This document shows, one piece after another, positions 16,921 through 25,480 of a stretch of DNA of 33,791 nt. Each line of letters begins with the position of its first letter. Position 1 is the first letter of the stretch. The notes beneath the pieces are model-generated. The model searched no databases. It was not told where the DNA came from and saw only the letters and a program-made list of their open reading frames with translations. Origin of the DNA: Roseofilum capinflatum BLCC-M114. GTDB taxonomy: Bacteria > Cyanobacteriota > Cyanobacteriia > Cyanobacteriales > Desertifilaceae. The position numbers and the translations under genes are program-made. The stretch spans positions 1 through 33,791 of the forward strand of contig NZ_JAQOSO010000046.1 of assembly GCF_030068505.1 (NCBI RefSeq), written 5' to 3'.

Positions 16921-18744
16921 TTACCACTGAGGATTGGATTGCAGCAGGGCTGTGGCTTCTCTGATGTTCAAAGGTTTGGCAAACCAATAGCCTTGACCAA
17001 AGTCGCAGTGGAGTTGTCTGAGAATGTCTAGTTGTTCGGGGGTTTCGATGCCTTCGGCGACGACTTTCATGTTCAGGGTTTGGCCAATTTGAATAATGGG
17101 AGGAATCAGGCCGAGATCGGATTCTTCTTGGCTCAGGCTGTTAATGAAGGAGCGATCGATTTTGAGGATATCAATGGGTAAGGTATGCAGATAGGAGAGG
17201 GAAGAGTAGCCTGTGCCAAAGTCGTCTAGGGAAATGTGAATGTCTTGGTCTCGGATTTCATGGAGCAGGGTGCGAGCATGTACGGGGTTGTCTATCAGGG
17301 CGCTTTCGGTGATTTCCATGGTTAAGGATTGGGGGGAAATCTCGGTTTTGGTCACGGTTTCGGCCACTTTTTCCATCAGGTTCATTTGCGAGAATTGACG
17401 GACGGAGAGGTTAATGCTGATTTTGAGGTGGTCGTTTTTCAGGGTCTGTTGCCAGATTTTGAGTTGATTGCAGGCTTGTTGGAAGACCCAATAGCCAATG
17501 TCGTTGATCAGTCCGGTTTCTTCGCAGATGGGGATAAATTCGCCAGGGCTGATGAGTCCTTTTTGGGGATGTTGCCAGCGCACGAGGGCTTCAAATCCAC
17601 TGATTTTTCCGGTTTGCAGGTTGATGATGGGTTGGTAGTGAACGAGAAATTCTTGGTGTTCTATGGCTTTGCGGAGTGCGGTTTCTAGGGTGAGTCGTTT
17701 GAGAGCGAGTTGGTGCATGGTGGGGTCGAAGACGTGGTATTGTCCTTTACCCATGGCTTTGGCTTTGTACATGGCGGTGTCGGCATCCCGGAGGACGTAT
17801 TCGGGTTTGTGGTAGTCCTGATGGCTGATGACGATGCCGATGCTGGCGTTGATAAAGACTTCGTGGTATTCGAGCTGGAAGGAGTAGGAGAGGCTGTTGA
17901 GGATGGTTTCTGCTAGTTTTTTGACTTCATCTAGGCTGCTACAGGATTCTACGAGGATGGTAAATTCGTCTCCTCCTAGGCGAGCGAGGATCATGTTTGA
18001 GTCTAGGAGGCTGTCGATCCGTTGGGCGATCGCCTGGAGCAGTCGATCGCCGACCAGGTGACCGAGGGAGTCGTTGATCACTTTGAAGCGATCGCAGTCT
18101 AGAAAGAGTACCGCAAATTGTTGGTCGGCATTTACTTTTAGATTTTGAATGGCTCCTTCGAGTCGTTCCATAAATAGGGCCCGGTTCGGCAGTCCGGTTA
18201 AGGAGTCATGCAGGGCCATCTCTAAGAGTTTTTGTTGAACGCGCTTTCGTTCTTGAATTTCTTGGCTTAGGGCTTGATTGGTTTCTTGCAGTTTTTGGGT
18301 ACGTTCTTGGACTCTTTCTTCTAATTTTAAGTTTAATTTTTTCAGTTCAGTTTGCGCTGATTTAAGGTGCAATTGATGCTTGACTCTGGCTAAAACTTCT
18401 TCGATTTGAAAGGGTTTACTGATGTAGTCACATCCACCTACCCGGAACGCTTTGACTTTATCGAAGACCTCGTTTAGGGCACTAATAAATATAATGGGTA
18501 TTTCTTGGGTGACCTCCATAGATTTGAGTTCTTGACAGACTTGATAACCGTTCATTTGGGGCATATTAATATCGAGTAAAATCAAGTCTGGAGGTTTGGC
18601 TTGAGCTGCTTTAAGGGCCGTTCTACCATTCATAACACTACGAACCTTATATCCTTGTTGGCTGAGTAAATCCGACAATAGACGTAAGTTTTCTGGGGTG
18701 TCATCAACGAGTAATATATTATATTTTGGGTTGGGATAATCCAC
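16921..18744 (-). CDS. response regulator with GGDEF and EAL domains (c-di-GMP turnover)
   Basis: Protein of 607 residues starting at GTG (18744). The receiver (1-125) has Asp58 in LILLDINMPQMNGYQ. A coiled-coil linker (about 130-175) follows. The GGDEF domain has an intact GGDEF at 257-261. The usual RxxD inhibitory I-site just before it is absent (Asp-Ser-Asn-Met instead). The EAL domain starts with FEALVRWQHP (Glu385) and keeps INLSVRQF, DDFGTGYSSL, KIDRSFI, VVAEGIET and the C-terminal GQGYWFAKPL, so it looks active. The protein could both make and break c-di-GMP, a second messenger that controls sessile versus motile behaviour. Its receiver is a near paralogue of that in the kinase at 10807-12192, and it lies between kinases of the same run, likely phosphodonors. 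Confidence 0.92.
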   Translation of the reverse strand: MDYPNPKYNILLVDDTPENLRLLSDLLSQQGYKVRSVMNGRTALKAAQAKPPDLILLDINMPQMNGYQVCQELKSMEVTQEIPIIFISALNEVFDKVKAFRVGGCDYISKPFQIEEVLARVKHQLHLKSAQTELKKLNLKLEERVQERTQKLQETNQALSQEIQERKRVQQKLLEMALHDSLTGLPNRALFMERLEGAIQNLKVNADQQFAVLFLDCDRFKVINDSLGHLVGDRLLQAIAQRIDSLLDSNMILARLGGDEFTILVESCSSLDEVKKLAETILNSLSYSFQLEYHEVFINASIGIVISHQDYHKPEYVLRDADTAMYKAKAMGKGQYHVFDPTMHQLALKRLTLETALRKAIEHQEFLVHYQPIINLQTGKISGFEALVRWQHPQKGLISPGEFIPICEETGLINDIGYWVFQQACNQLKIWQQTLKNDHLKISINLSVRQFSQMNLMEKVAETVTKTEISPQSLTMEITESALIDNPVHARTLLHEIRDQDIHISLDDFGTGYSSLSYLHTLPIDILKIDRSFINSLSQEESDLGLIPPIIQIGQTLNMKVVAEGIETPEQLDILRQLHCDFGQGYWFAKPLNIREATALLQSNPQW

Positions 18745-18833
18745 GGTTCTGGTTACTTTTTAGGTGAATAAAACTCTCAGAGAGGTTTAGGTCGATCTCA
18801 GAGTTCCTTATTGAGTTTAACAATTCTATATTT

Positions 18834-21800
18834 TTAATATAACACTGAACTTATTTTTTGGGTAATTACTTCAAATTCAAAATTATCGACTAAATCATTT
18901 AAATAGGTGATTAGATTTTGCTGGGGTTCGGGAATTTCCTCCATCAGTTGTAAGATTAATTCAGCATCGGCTTCGATCGCCGCTTGATAGAGGTTCTCTA
19001 ACCACGCTTGGGGCATTAATTCCCAATGTAAGGTCGAGTCTGAGAGGGCTTCTAGGGAGTCAGAGTCGGAAGAGGACGGGGCACGGTTGTCTATATAATC
19101 ACAAACATAAGTAAGGTCTAAGTATTTAGCCATGGTCTGGAATAACTCTTCGTCTTGGAAAGGTTTACTGAGATAGTCATCACAGCCGATGGCTAGGACT
19201 TGCTGGCGCTCTTCGGCAAAGGCGCTGGCGGTGAGGGCGATAATGACTGTGGATTTCCCTTGAGGATGGGATTTAATATATTGGGTGGCTTGGAGTCCAT
19301 CCATCACCGGCATCCGGATGTCCATCCAGATTAGATGGGGGTTCCAGGTTTCCCAAAGGGCGATCGCCTCTTGTCCGTTGCTGGCTTGTTTGACGTGAAA
19401 GCCCACACTGTGTAATAACGCCTCTAGGAGTTGGCGATTATCTGGGGAGTCATCCACGACTAAAATGCGGTAAGTGGGTTGATTGGGGGCTAAATGGATC
19501 ACTCGACTGGTCGTTTGGAAAGGGTGGGGTTGAGCCTCGACGGGTTGGAGGAGTAAGTCAAAGGTAAATTGACTGCCAACCCCCACTTGAGAGGCTACCT
19601 GAATGTCTCCACCCATGAGTTGGACAAATTGACGACTAATGGGTAATCCCAGGCCGGTTCCTTGTTGAGATTGTCGGCCGACAGCTGTTTGCACAAAGGG
19701 TTCAAATAGGGTTTCTAACTCTTCTGGGGCAATTCCTGGGCCGGTATCGCTGACTTCAAAGGTGACTCGGAGGGGACGAGCTTCTGGGGGGGCGATCGCC
19801 GAGACCACTAATTTTACCCCTCCCTGTTGTGTAAATTTAATTGCATTTCCTAATAGATTGAGCAGCACTTGACGCAATTTACTCTCATCACCCGCCACAT
19901 ATTCAGGCACTTGAGGAGAGCGAACTAAGGCTAAGGTTAATCCTTTGTGGTCTGCTTTAATTTGCAGCATCTCATTGAGGGTATCGAGCAACGTCCATAA
20001 ATTGAAGACATTCTCATTTAGGGTAATCTTTCCTGCCTCAATTTTTGACATTTCTAGAATATCATTAATCAAGGAAAGTAAATGCTCGCCACTGCGATTA
20101 ATAATCTGCAATTGTTCGCGATGCACGGAGCTTAGATCGGGACTGCGGTCAATGAGTTGAGTAAATCCTAAGATGGCATTTAATGGCGTTCTCAGCTCAT
20201 GACTCATGTTGGCTAAAAAGCTACTTTTCGCTTGATTGGCTGCTTCGGCTGCCTCTTTCGCCTGAATCAAGGCTTTTTCTGCTTGCTTGCGATCCGTAAT
20301 GTCAGCAATCATTGAGGCATATCCAATCACATTATTTTGGCGATCCATCAAGACTGTATTATACCATTCACAAACAATGTGTTCTCCCGATCGCCTCCTA
20401 TTGTCACAAATGGAATGGGTGGTATCTTCTTCAGCTTCTAAGGCTTGGATTAAAGCATCTGCTTGAACTTTTTTGGATTCAGCAAATAAAATCTCAAAGC
20501 TATGGCGAGAGGATAAAACTTCTAGACGACGATAACCAAAAATTCGTTCGGCTGCTTTATTCCATTCTACAATTTGCCAATCAATCGACCATTCAATTAC
20601 TCCTAAAGGGGTTTGATCGACTAAAAATTCCAAGCGTTGCTGGGAAGCTCGCAGTTTTTCTTCCGATTCTTTGCGTTCTGTAATATCAGTATAAGAGCCA
20701 ATAATCCGGACTTCTTCTCCGTGACGATCGTACAAAATTTGTCCCCGGTCTAAAATCCATTTATAACTGCCATCTTTACAGCGCATCCGATATTCAATGG
20801 TAAATAGGGGATTGTTTGGACTACCCTGATAATCAAGATTGGTAAACATCACCTGTTCAAAATCATCGGGATGTAAACGAGTCATCCACTCACTGGGGCG
20901 ATCGCTAATTTCTGACTCGGAAAATCCCAGCATTTCTTTCCATCGAGCCGAATAAAACATGGTATTATTTTCCAAATCCCAATCATAAATTCCATCATTA
21001 TTACTTTTGAGAGCAAGTTGCCAACGTTTTTCACTTTTTTTTAAGGCTTCTTCAGCAGCTATTCGTTCTGTTACATCCGATTGCAGCATGACATAGTGAG
21101 TCAGTTTTCCTATTTTATCTCGCAAGGGATACAGGGATAAGTTGCTCCAAAAGTGCTGCCTGTTTTTACGATAGCTTTGGCAAGTGACTTCAAAGAAGTT
21201 TTCGTTACGAATTTGTCTTTTTATGTCGGTATATTCTGATTTATAGAGACTGTTTTCATAGAGAAAAAAAAGCGGTTTGCCCAGAACTTCACGGGCAGAA
21301 TATCCGGTAATCTTTTCAAAGGCAGGATTAACATAAATAATGGGTAAACTAGAGTGTTGAACATTGCTAATAATAATGCCATTATCCGAGACTTCTACCG
21401 CTCTTTGTAAGAGTCTGAGTTGTTCTTCATTGCGTTTTCTTTCCGTGATATCACGAGCGACAAAAATTACTTTTTTGTCCGGCATGGGGGATAGGGTAGC
21501 GGCAAACCAAAAGGTCTGTGTCGATAGGGTTAAGTAATACTCAAAATTGATGGTTTGGTTTTGCTTGGAGACCTGTTGTAAATAACCGATCAATTTTGAA
21601 CGATAGTCTCCATAAATAATTTGATTAATGGTTTCGCCAATGAGATCGTAGGATTGATGGAAAGAGAGGGCCGGACAAGTGGGGGAAACTTTCACCACTT
21701 CTGCGTCATGATCCATGACTAAAACCAGTTCGGTCATGCCAGCGAACACCGATCGCAGTTCCGCTTCAGAGGTATGTAACTTTTGTTCTAAGAGCTTGCG

Positions 21801-22655
21801 ATCGCTGATATCTTCAATTACACTGAGAAAGTAAGCGGGTCTTCCAGATGCATAACGCACTAACGAGATAGTGGTATTCACCCAACTCTGAACTCCAGAT
21901 TTAGGAAGATAGCTATTTTCGATGGTAATAAAGGGTAAAGAGCCACTTAAGAGCCGATCTAAGTAACGTCGAGTTACTTGTGTATAATTACGATATTCTG
22001 AACCTTGGATATTGTGAGGAACCATCAGTTCAAAAAAAGAGTGATGAATCAGATCGGAACTCGAATACCCAACTAAGTCGCAAAATTTCTGATTGACTTC
22101 AATAAAGTTTCCCTGTAGGTCAATATGGGCCATGCCAATGACCGCTTGGGCAAAGGTTTGATCGAAATGGGTTGGGGAGGGTGAGGGGGGGGTTGTTTCC
22201 CTAGGGTTACCCCTCAGATGCTGGAATAAGTTGGAGAGGGTAACTACACCGATCAATTTATGGGTGGGGGTGACTAAAGGGAGATGGGTGAGATGATGCT
22301 GCTGAAAATAGGCCATCAGGGTTGAGAAATGATCCTGAGTGCTAAATGTTGCCCAGTCAGAAATTTCTAGGGTGATCCCTACGGGTTCCATGAGTTGCAA
22401 AACGGTCATGTTTTGCCCGCTTTGCGACCCCCTTAGATAGGGAAGTAAAGAAGATAAATGTAAGCGTCCGATTAAGTGTTGGTCTTCGATGACCCACCCT
22501 AGGGAAGGGGGATCGGCTAGGTTTTGGGAATTTTGGTAGAGCTGCCAATGGGCGATCGCCTCTGACCATCGCATCTGAGGTTCCACAGTGAGGGGATGAA
22601 AATCAATCCACTCATCGTCTTTGAAGCTGAATTTTTCAAAATCAGACTGGTGCAT
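18834..22655 (-). CDS. multi-sensor hybrid histidine kinase (CBS pair-PAS x5-HisKA-HATPase-REC)
   Basis: Protein of 1273 residues, soluble, and first gene of the kinase run. Residues about 22-148 form two CBS motifs (VIEDQHLIGRLHLSSLLPYL and LVTPTHKLIGVVTLSNLF). About five PAS domains follow (165-285, 295-405, 415-530, 545-660, 672-790), several ending in the DITERK/DITDRK linker. HisKA has His819 in FLANMSHELRTPLNAILGF. The ATPase has N box NLLGNAIKF, G1 DTGPGI and G2 GTGLGL. The receiver has acid pair VDD and Asp1112 in WMDIRMPVMDG. The tail (about 1205-1270) is shared with two neighbouring kinases. CBS pairs commonly bind adenosine nucleotides, so the protein may read energy state together with redox or small ligands through PAS; that is inference. 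Confidence 0.93.
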   Translation of the reverse strand: MHQSDFEKFSFKDDEWIDFHPLTVEPQMRWSEAIAHWQLYQNSQNLADPPSLGWVIEDQHLIGRLHLSSLLPYLRGSQSGQNMTVLQLMEPVGITLEISDWATFSTQDHFSTLMAYFQQHHLTHLPLVTPTHKLIGVVTLSNLFQHLRGNPRETTPPSPSPTHFDQTFAQAVIGMAHIDLQGNFIEVNQKFCDLVGYSSSDLIHHSFFELMVPHNIQGSEYRNYTQVTRRYLDRLLSGSLPFITIENSYLPKSGVQSWVNTTISLVRYASGRPAYFLSVIEDISDRKLLEQKLHTSEAELRSVFAGMTELVLVMDHDAEVVKVSPTCPALSFHQSYDLIGETINQIIYGDYRSKLIGYLQQVSKQNQTINFEYYLTLSTQTFWFAATLSPMPDKKVIFVARDITERKRNEEQLRLLQRAVEVSDNGIIISNVQHSSLPIIYVNPAFEKITGYSAREVLGKPLFFLYENSLYKSEYTDIKRQIRNENFFEVTCQSYRKNRQHFWSNLSLYPLRDKIGKLTHYVMLQSDVTERIAAEEALKKSEKRWQLALKSNNDGIYDWDLENNTMFYSARWKEMLGFSESEISDRPSEWMTRLHPDDFEQVMFTNLDYQGSPNNPLFTIEYRMRCKDGSYKWILDRGQILYDRHGEEVRIIGSYTDITERKESEEKLRASQQRLEFLVDQTPLGVIEWSIDWQIVEWNKAAERIFGYRRLEVLSSRHSFEILFAESKKVQADALIQALEAEEDTTHSICDNRRRSGEHIVCEWYNTVLMDRQNNVIGYASMIADITDRKQAEKALIQAKEAAEAANQAKSSFLANMSHELRTPLNAILGFTQLIDRSPDLSSVHREQLQIINRSGEHLLSLINDILEMSKIEAGKITLNENVFNLWTLLDTLNEMLQIKADHKGLTLALVRSPQVPEYVAGDESKLRQVLLNLLGNAIKFTQQGGVKLVVSAIAPPEARPLRVTFEVSDTGPGIAPEELETLFEPFVQTAVGRQSQQGTGLGLPISRQFVQLMGGDIQVASQVGVGSQFTFDLLLQPVEAQPHPFQTTSRVIHLAPNQPTYRILVVDDSPDNRQLLEALLHSVGFHVKQASNGQEAIALWETWNPHLIWMDIRMPVMDGLQATQYIKSHPQGKSTVIIALTASAFAEERQQVLAIGCDDYLSKPFQDEELFQTMAKYLDLTYVCDYIDNRAPSSSDSDSLEALSDSTLHWELMPQAWLENLYQAAIEADAELILQLMEEIPEPQQNLITYLNDLVDNFEFEVITQKISSVLY

Positions 22656-22852
22656 AATTGCCAGAGACTCTAGAACTTACGCTGTATTTTTATTCCCACA
22701 ATCAACCCTGTACCGATTAAGTCTTGTTGTCATTGGGCAGTTGTTTTCTGTTATATCAAATTTAAATCGGTTTTCCTATTCACGTTAACTTGCGTAAACT
22801 TCAGGAGTCTGAATTCTGAAAACGCACAGTTCGTTCAGGTATCCAGTTGGGT

Positions 22853-25396
22853 TCAATTTTGGACGGATTCAGACATGCCAATGAAGGTAAAAGCAGCCCA
22901 ATTGCGAGGTTCTGGGAACTGTTGTTGAGTCAGTAACATGGCTTGCCGCAGGGCGCTGGCCTTATCTTCTCCCTGTTGTATTTGTTGATAAAAGTTGGTC
23001 ATGACCATCACCGTGGGTTGATCGGGAATTGCCCATAAGGAGACTAATACCCCTTCTGCTCCAGCGCTGACAAAGGCTCGTGAGAGTCCAATTACTCCAT
23101 CCCCATTGATCGTTCCCCGTCCCGTGTCACAGGCGCTCAGTACGGCTAATTCTGCGTTGAGGGAGAGTTGGGAGATTTCTTTGGCCGTCAAAAAACCCTG
23201 ATCGCCAGTTGTGGGAGCTAGAGCTAAGGAACTCAACAATCCGCCTCGATCGTTGAGCAGTCCATGGGTGGCTAGATGGATGGTCGAGGTGGCTTGCATT
23301 TTAGAGACCACGGTGGGTTTGGTGGCGCGATCGCCAATTAAGGGTTCTGTATTGAGCAAAGTGGCGATCGCCTCGGCTTCTCGTTCCGCACCCGGTAAAT
23401 CTTCCAGTTGCACCCTAATTTTACCCCCATCTAACTCAATTTCCGGCATCGTAGGATTGCCCACCACCAAGGGTTGATTCTCCCTCGCTCCTTGATTTTG
23501 ATTGCGATCGCGATTTTGACGAGTTAAATCTAAAACTTGAATCGAAGGAGAAGTCATTAACGTATGTTTCTCTACTAAGTACGTCCCATTCCTATCCTGA
23601 AGAGCCGGAAACGGGACTAAAAGCAGAGCATCTTGGGGTATAAACGTTACACGCTCCTGCGGGTCTTTAGGCAATAAATCGGCGATCGGTTCAATCAAAT
23701 ACTCATGCAATTCTTTCAGAGGTTCTCCCGGAGGCAGTCGGCGACGGGATGGCCCCGTGAGGGTAATAAACACCCGTGCTTTTTTTACCAATTCATCTAA
23801 ACTAAAATTCAGGGGAACCTGGCGAAACTCAATATTTCCTTGGGGAGAAATCACCCAAACATATAATTCAGTCGCAATTCGTTCTGGCAGATCGGACGTT
23901 AACCATTCTCCAGGGCCCCGTTGATAAAACCGCCCATATTCATACTGCACCGTATAAGTCACTAACGTCGTATTTTCCCGTTGGGCAATTTGCTTAATCT
24001 GACTAATATTGGGCGGTTCAGCCACCATAGAACTCGGATCGGTTCCTAATTTACTCACTAACAAATCCACCAAAGCCCTAGCACGGCCAGCCTCTGAAAG
24101 TTCCAACGCTTCTAGAGGTTTATTTTCTTCAATGGCAATTTGCTGTAAAAGGCGATAAATATCCGTGGATTGATCGTAGGTGAAAATCTTTAGTTCATCT
24201 TCAGAAAAACTCGTGAAATTTAGATTGAAGAGAACACTATTACGCTGGTTATCATAACCCTTTATCGCCTGGGAAAATCTTGATTTTGCCGCTTCTAGTT
24301 GTTCGTCTTGTAGCAGTAAAAAACCCAATCGTTCTTGACCAATGGCTTGGGAAGATAGACGAGAAAATTCTAGAGCATCAGCAGCAGTAGGAAACTCCTG
24401 TTGTTGTTCTTCAAATCCTTGGTTGAGCAGATTTAGGGCTTGAGTTTGAACCGCGATCGCCTGCTCTAAATTCCCTGACCAATAGTAAATATTACTGAGA
24501 TCTTGCAGGGCAAAAGACTCGGAGGTAAAATCATCTTGTTCTCGAATCCGATTTAAGCGCTTTTGTTGTAAAGCGATGGCTTGCTCGTAGTCTTGCTCAA
24601 TGGTATAATATTCGCTCAACGCTTTTAGGGCTTGATCCACTTGAAACTCATTTCCCGTTGCTTCACCAACGGCTAAAAGTTCTTCAAACGTCTGGAGTGC
24701 TTTTTCCAGTTGCTGGGCGTAACTATAACTAATTCCTAGGTGAACTAAAATACTGCCCTTAAGTTGTGCATTATCTACCGATTTGGCTAAAGTGAGGGCT
24801 TCTTCTTGGGCCTGAACAGCTTGACGATAGTCGCGATTGGCAAAATAAGCTAATCCTAAATCATTGAGTCCTTCAATCTCTTCTGTTTTAGTCCCAATTT
24901 GACGCACAATATCTAGATATTCTTGGCGCATTAAAATGACTTTTTCATACTCTAGAGCTTGCAAATAAGCCAAACTCAAATATTTGAGAATCACCTTACG
25001 ACTCGAAGCAGTAGGAGCAACTGCTAACTGAGATTCTAAAAAGTCAATTCCATAGGCATCTCCGAGCTGACTGTGGGCAGTCGATGAACTCCACAGAAGG
25101 CTCCCTTCCATCTCTTCATCCCCCAATTGTCGGGCGAGTTTGATTGCCCGTTCGTAGAGGGCGATCGCCTCCTCAAAGTCACCCAAATATTGATGGGCTG
25201 CTGCTGCCTTATTTAAGATCCCCAATTCAAACAGGGGATTGCCTAATTGTTGGGCTTGCTCTAATTCCTGGGGATAGGTTTGTAAAATAGTTTCATAAAC
25301 TGGGCGCAATTGATCCATCGGATTTGCCCAACTTACGGAAGGAAAAACAATCAGAGCATTAAAAACTAAAATCGATACGATAGATTTTATCATCAT
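22853..25396 (-). CDS. exported TPR-repeat CHAT-domain protein
   Basis: Protein of 847 residues. The N-terminus (MIKSIVSILVFNALIVFPSVSWANP) is a typical signal peptide with a likely cut after SWA. Residues about 30-400 are tandem TPR repeats, each roughly 40 residues (AYLQALEYEKVILMR, LGLAYFANRDYRQAVQAQ). The C-terminal CHAT domain (about 560-845) has the catalytic pair of caspase-like proteases: His711 in HLATHG and Cys756 in VLSACDTG, then GVLVSLWAIPD and the terminal NWAAFTFIG. This family is abundant in filamentous cyanobacteria; substrates of the exported type are unknown. Two adjacent ATGs (25396, 25393) are equivalent starts. It is divergent from the DUF255 gene with 84 bp between them, and 197 bp of gene-free sequence separates it from the kinase run. 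Confidence 0.92.
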   Translation of the reverse strand: MMIKSIVSILVFNALIVFPSVSWANPMDQLRPVYETILQTYPQELEQAQQLGNPLFELGILNKAAAAHQYLGDFEEAIALYERAIKLARQLGDEEMEGSLLWSSSTAHSQLGDAYGIDFLESQLAVAPTASSRKVILKYLSLAYLQALEYEKVILMRQEYLDIVRQIGTKTEEIEGLNDLGLAYFANRDYRQAVQAQEEALTLAKSVDNAQLKGSILVHLGISYSYAQQLEKALQTFEELLAVGEATGNEFQVDQALKALSEYYTIEQDYEQAIALQQKRLNRIREQDDFTSESFALQDLSNIYYWSGNLEQAIAVQTQALNLLNQGFEEQQQEFPTAADALEFSRLSSQAIGQERLGFLLLQDEQLEAAKSRFSQAIKGYDNQRNSVLFNLNFTSFSEDELKIFTYDQSTDIYRLLQQIAIEENKPLEALELSEAGRARALVDLLVSKLGTDPSSMVAEPPNISQIKQIAQRENTTLVTYTVQYEYGRFYQRGPGEWLTSDLPERIATELYVWVISPQGNIEFRQVPLNFSLDELVKKARVFITLTGPSRRRLPPGEPLKELHEYLIEPIADLLPKDPQERVTFIPQDALLLVPFPALQDRNGTYLVEKHTLMTSPSIQVLDLTRQNRDRNQNQGARENQPLVVGNPTMPEIELDGGKIRVQLEDLPGAEREAEAIATLLNTEPLIGDRATKPTVVSKMQATSTIHLATHGLLNDRGGLLSSLALAPTTGDQGFLTAKEISQLSLNAELAVLSACDTGRGTINGDGVIGLSRAFVSAGAEGVLVSLWAIPDQPTVMVMTNFYQQIQQGEDKASALRQAMLLTQQQFPEPRNWAAFTFIGMSESVQN

Positions 25397-25480
25397 TAAT
25401 TCCGTCTTTAGAAAAGCTTATTTTCTCGAAATTTGAGTTAGAATGCAGAACATGCTGTTGTATTCACCCATCATAGATCA

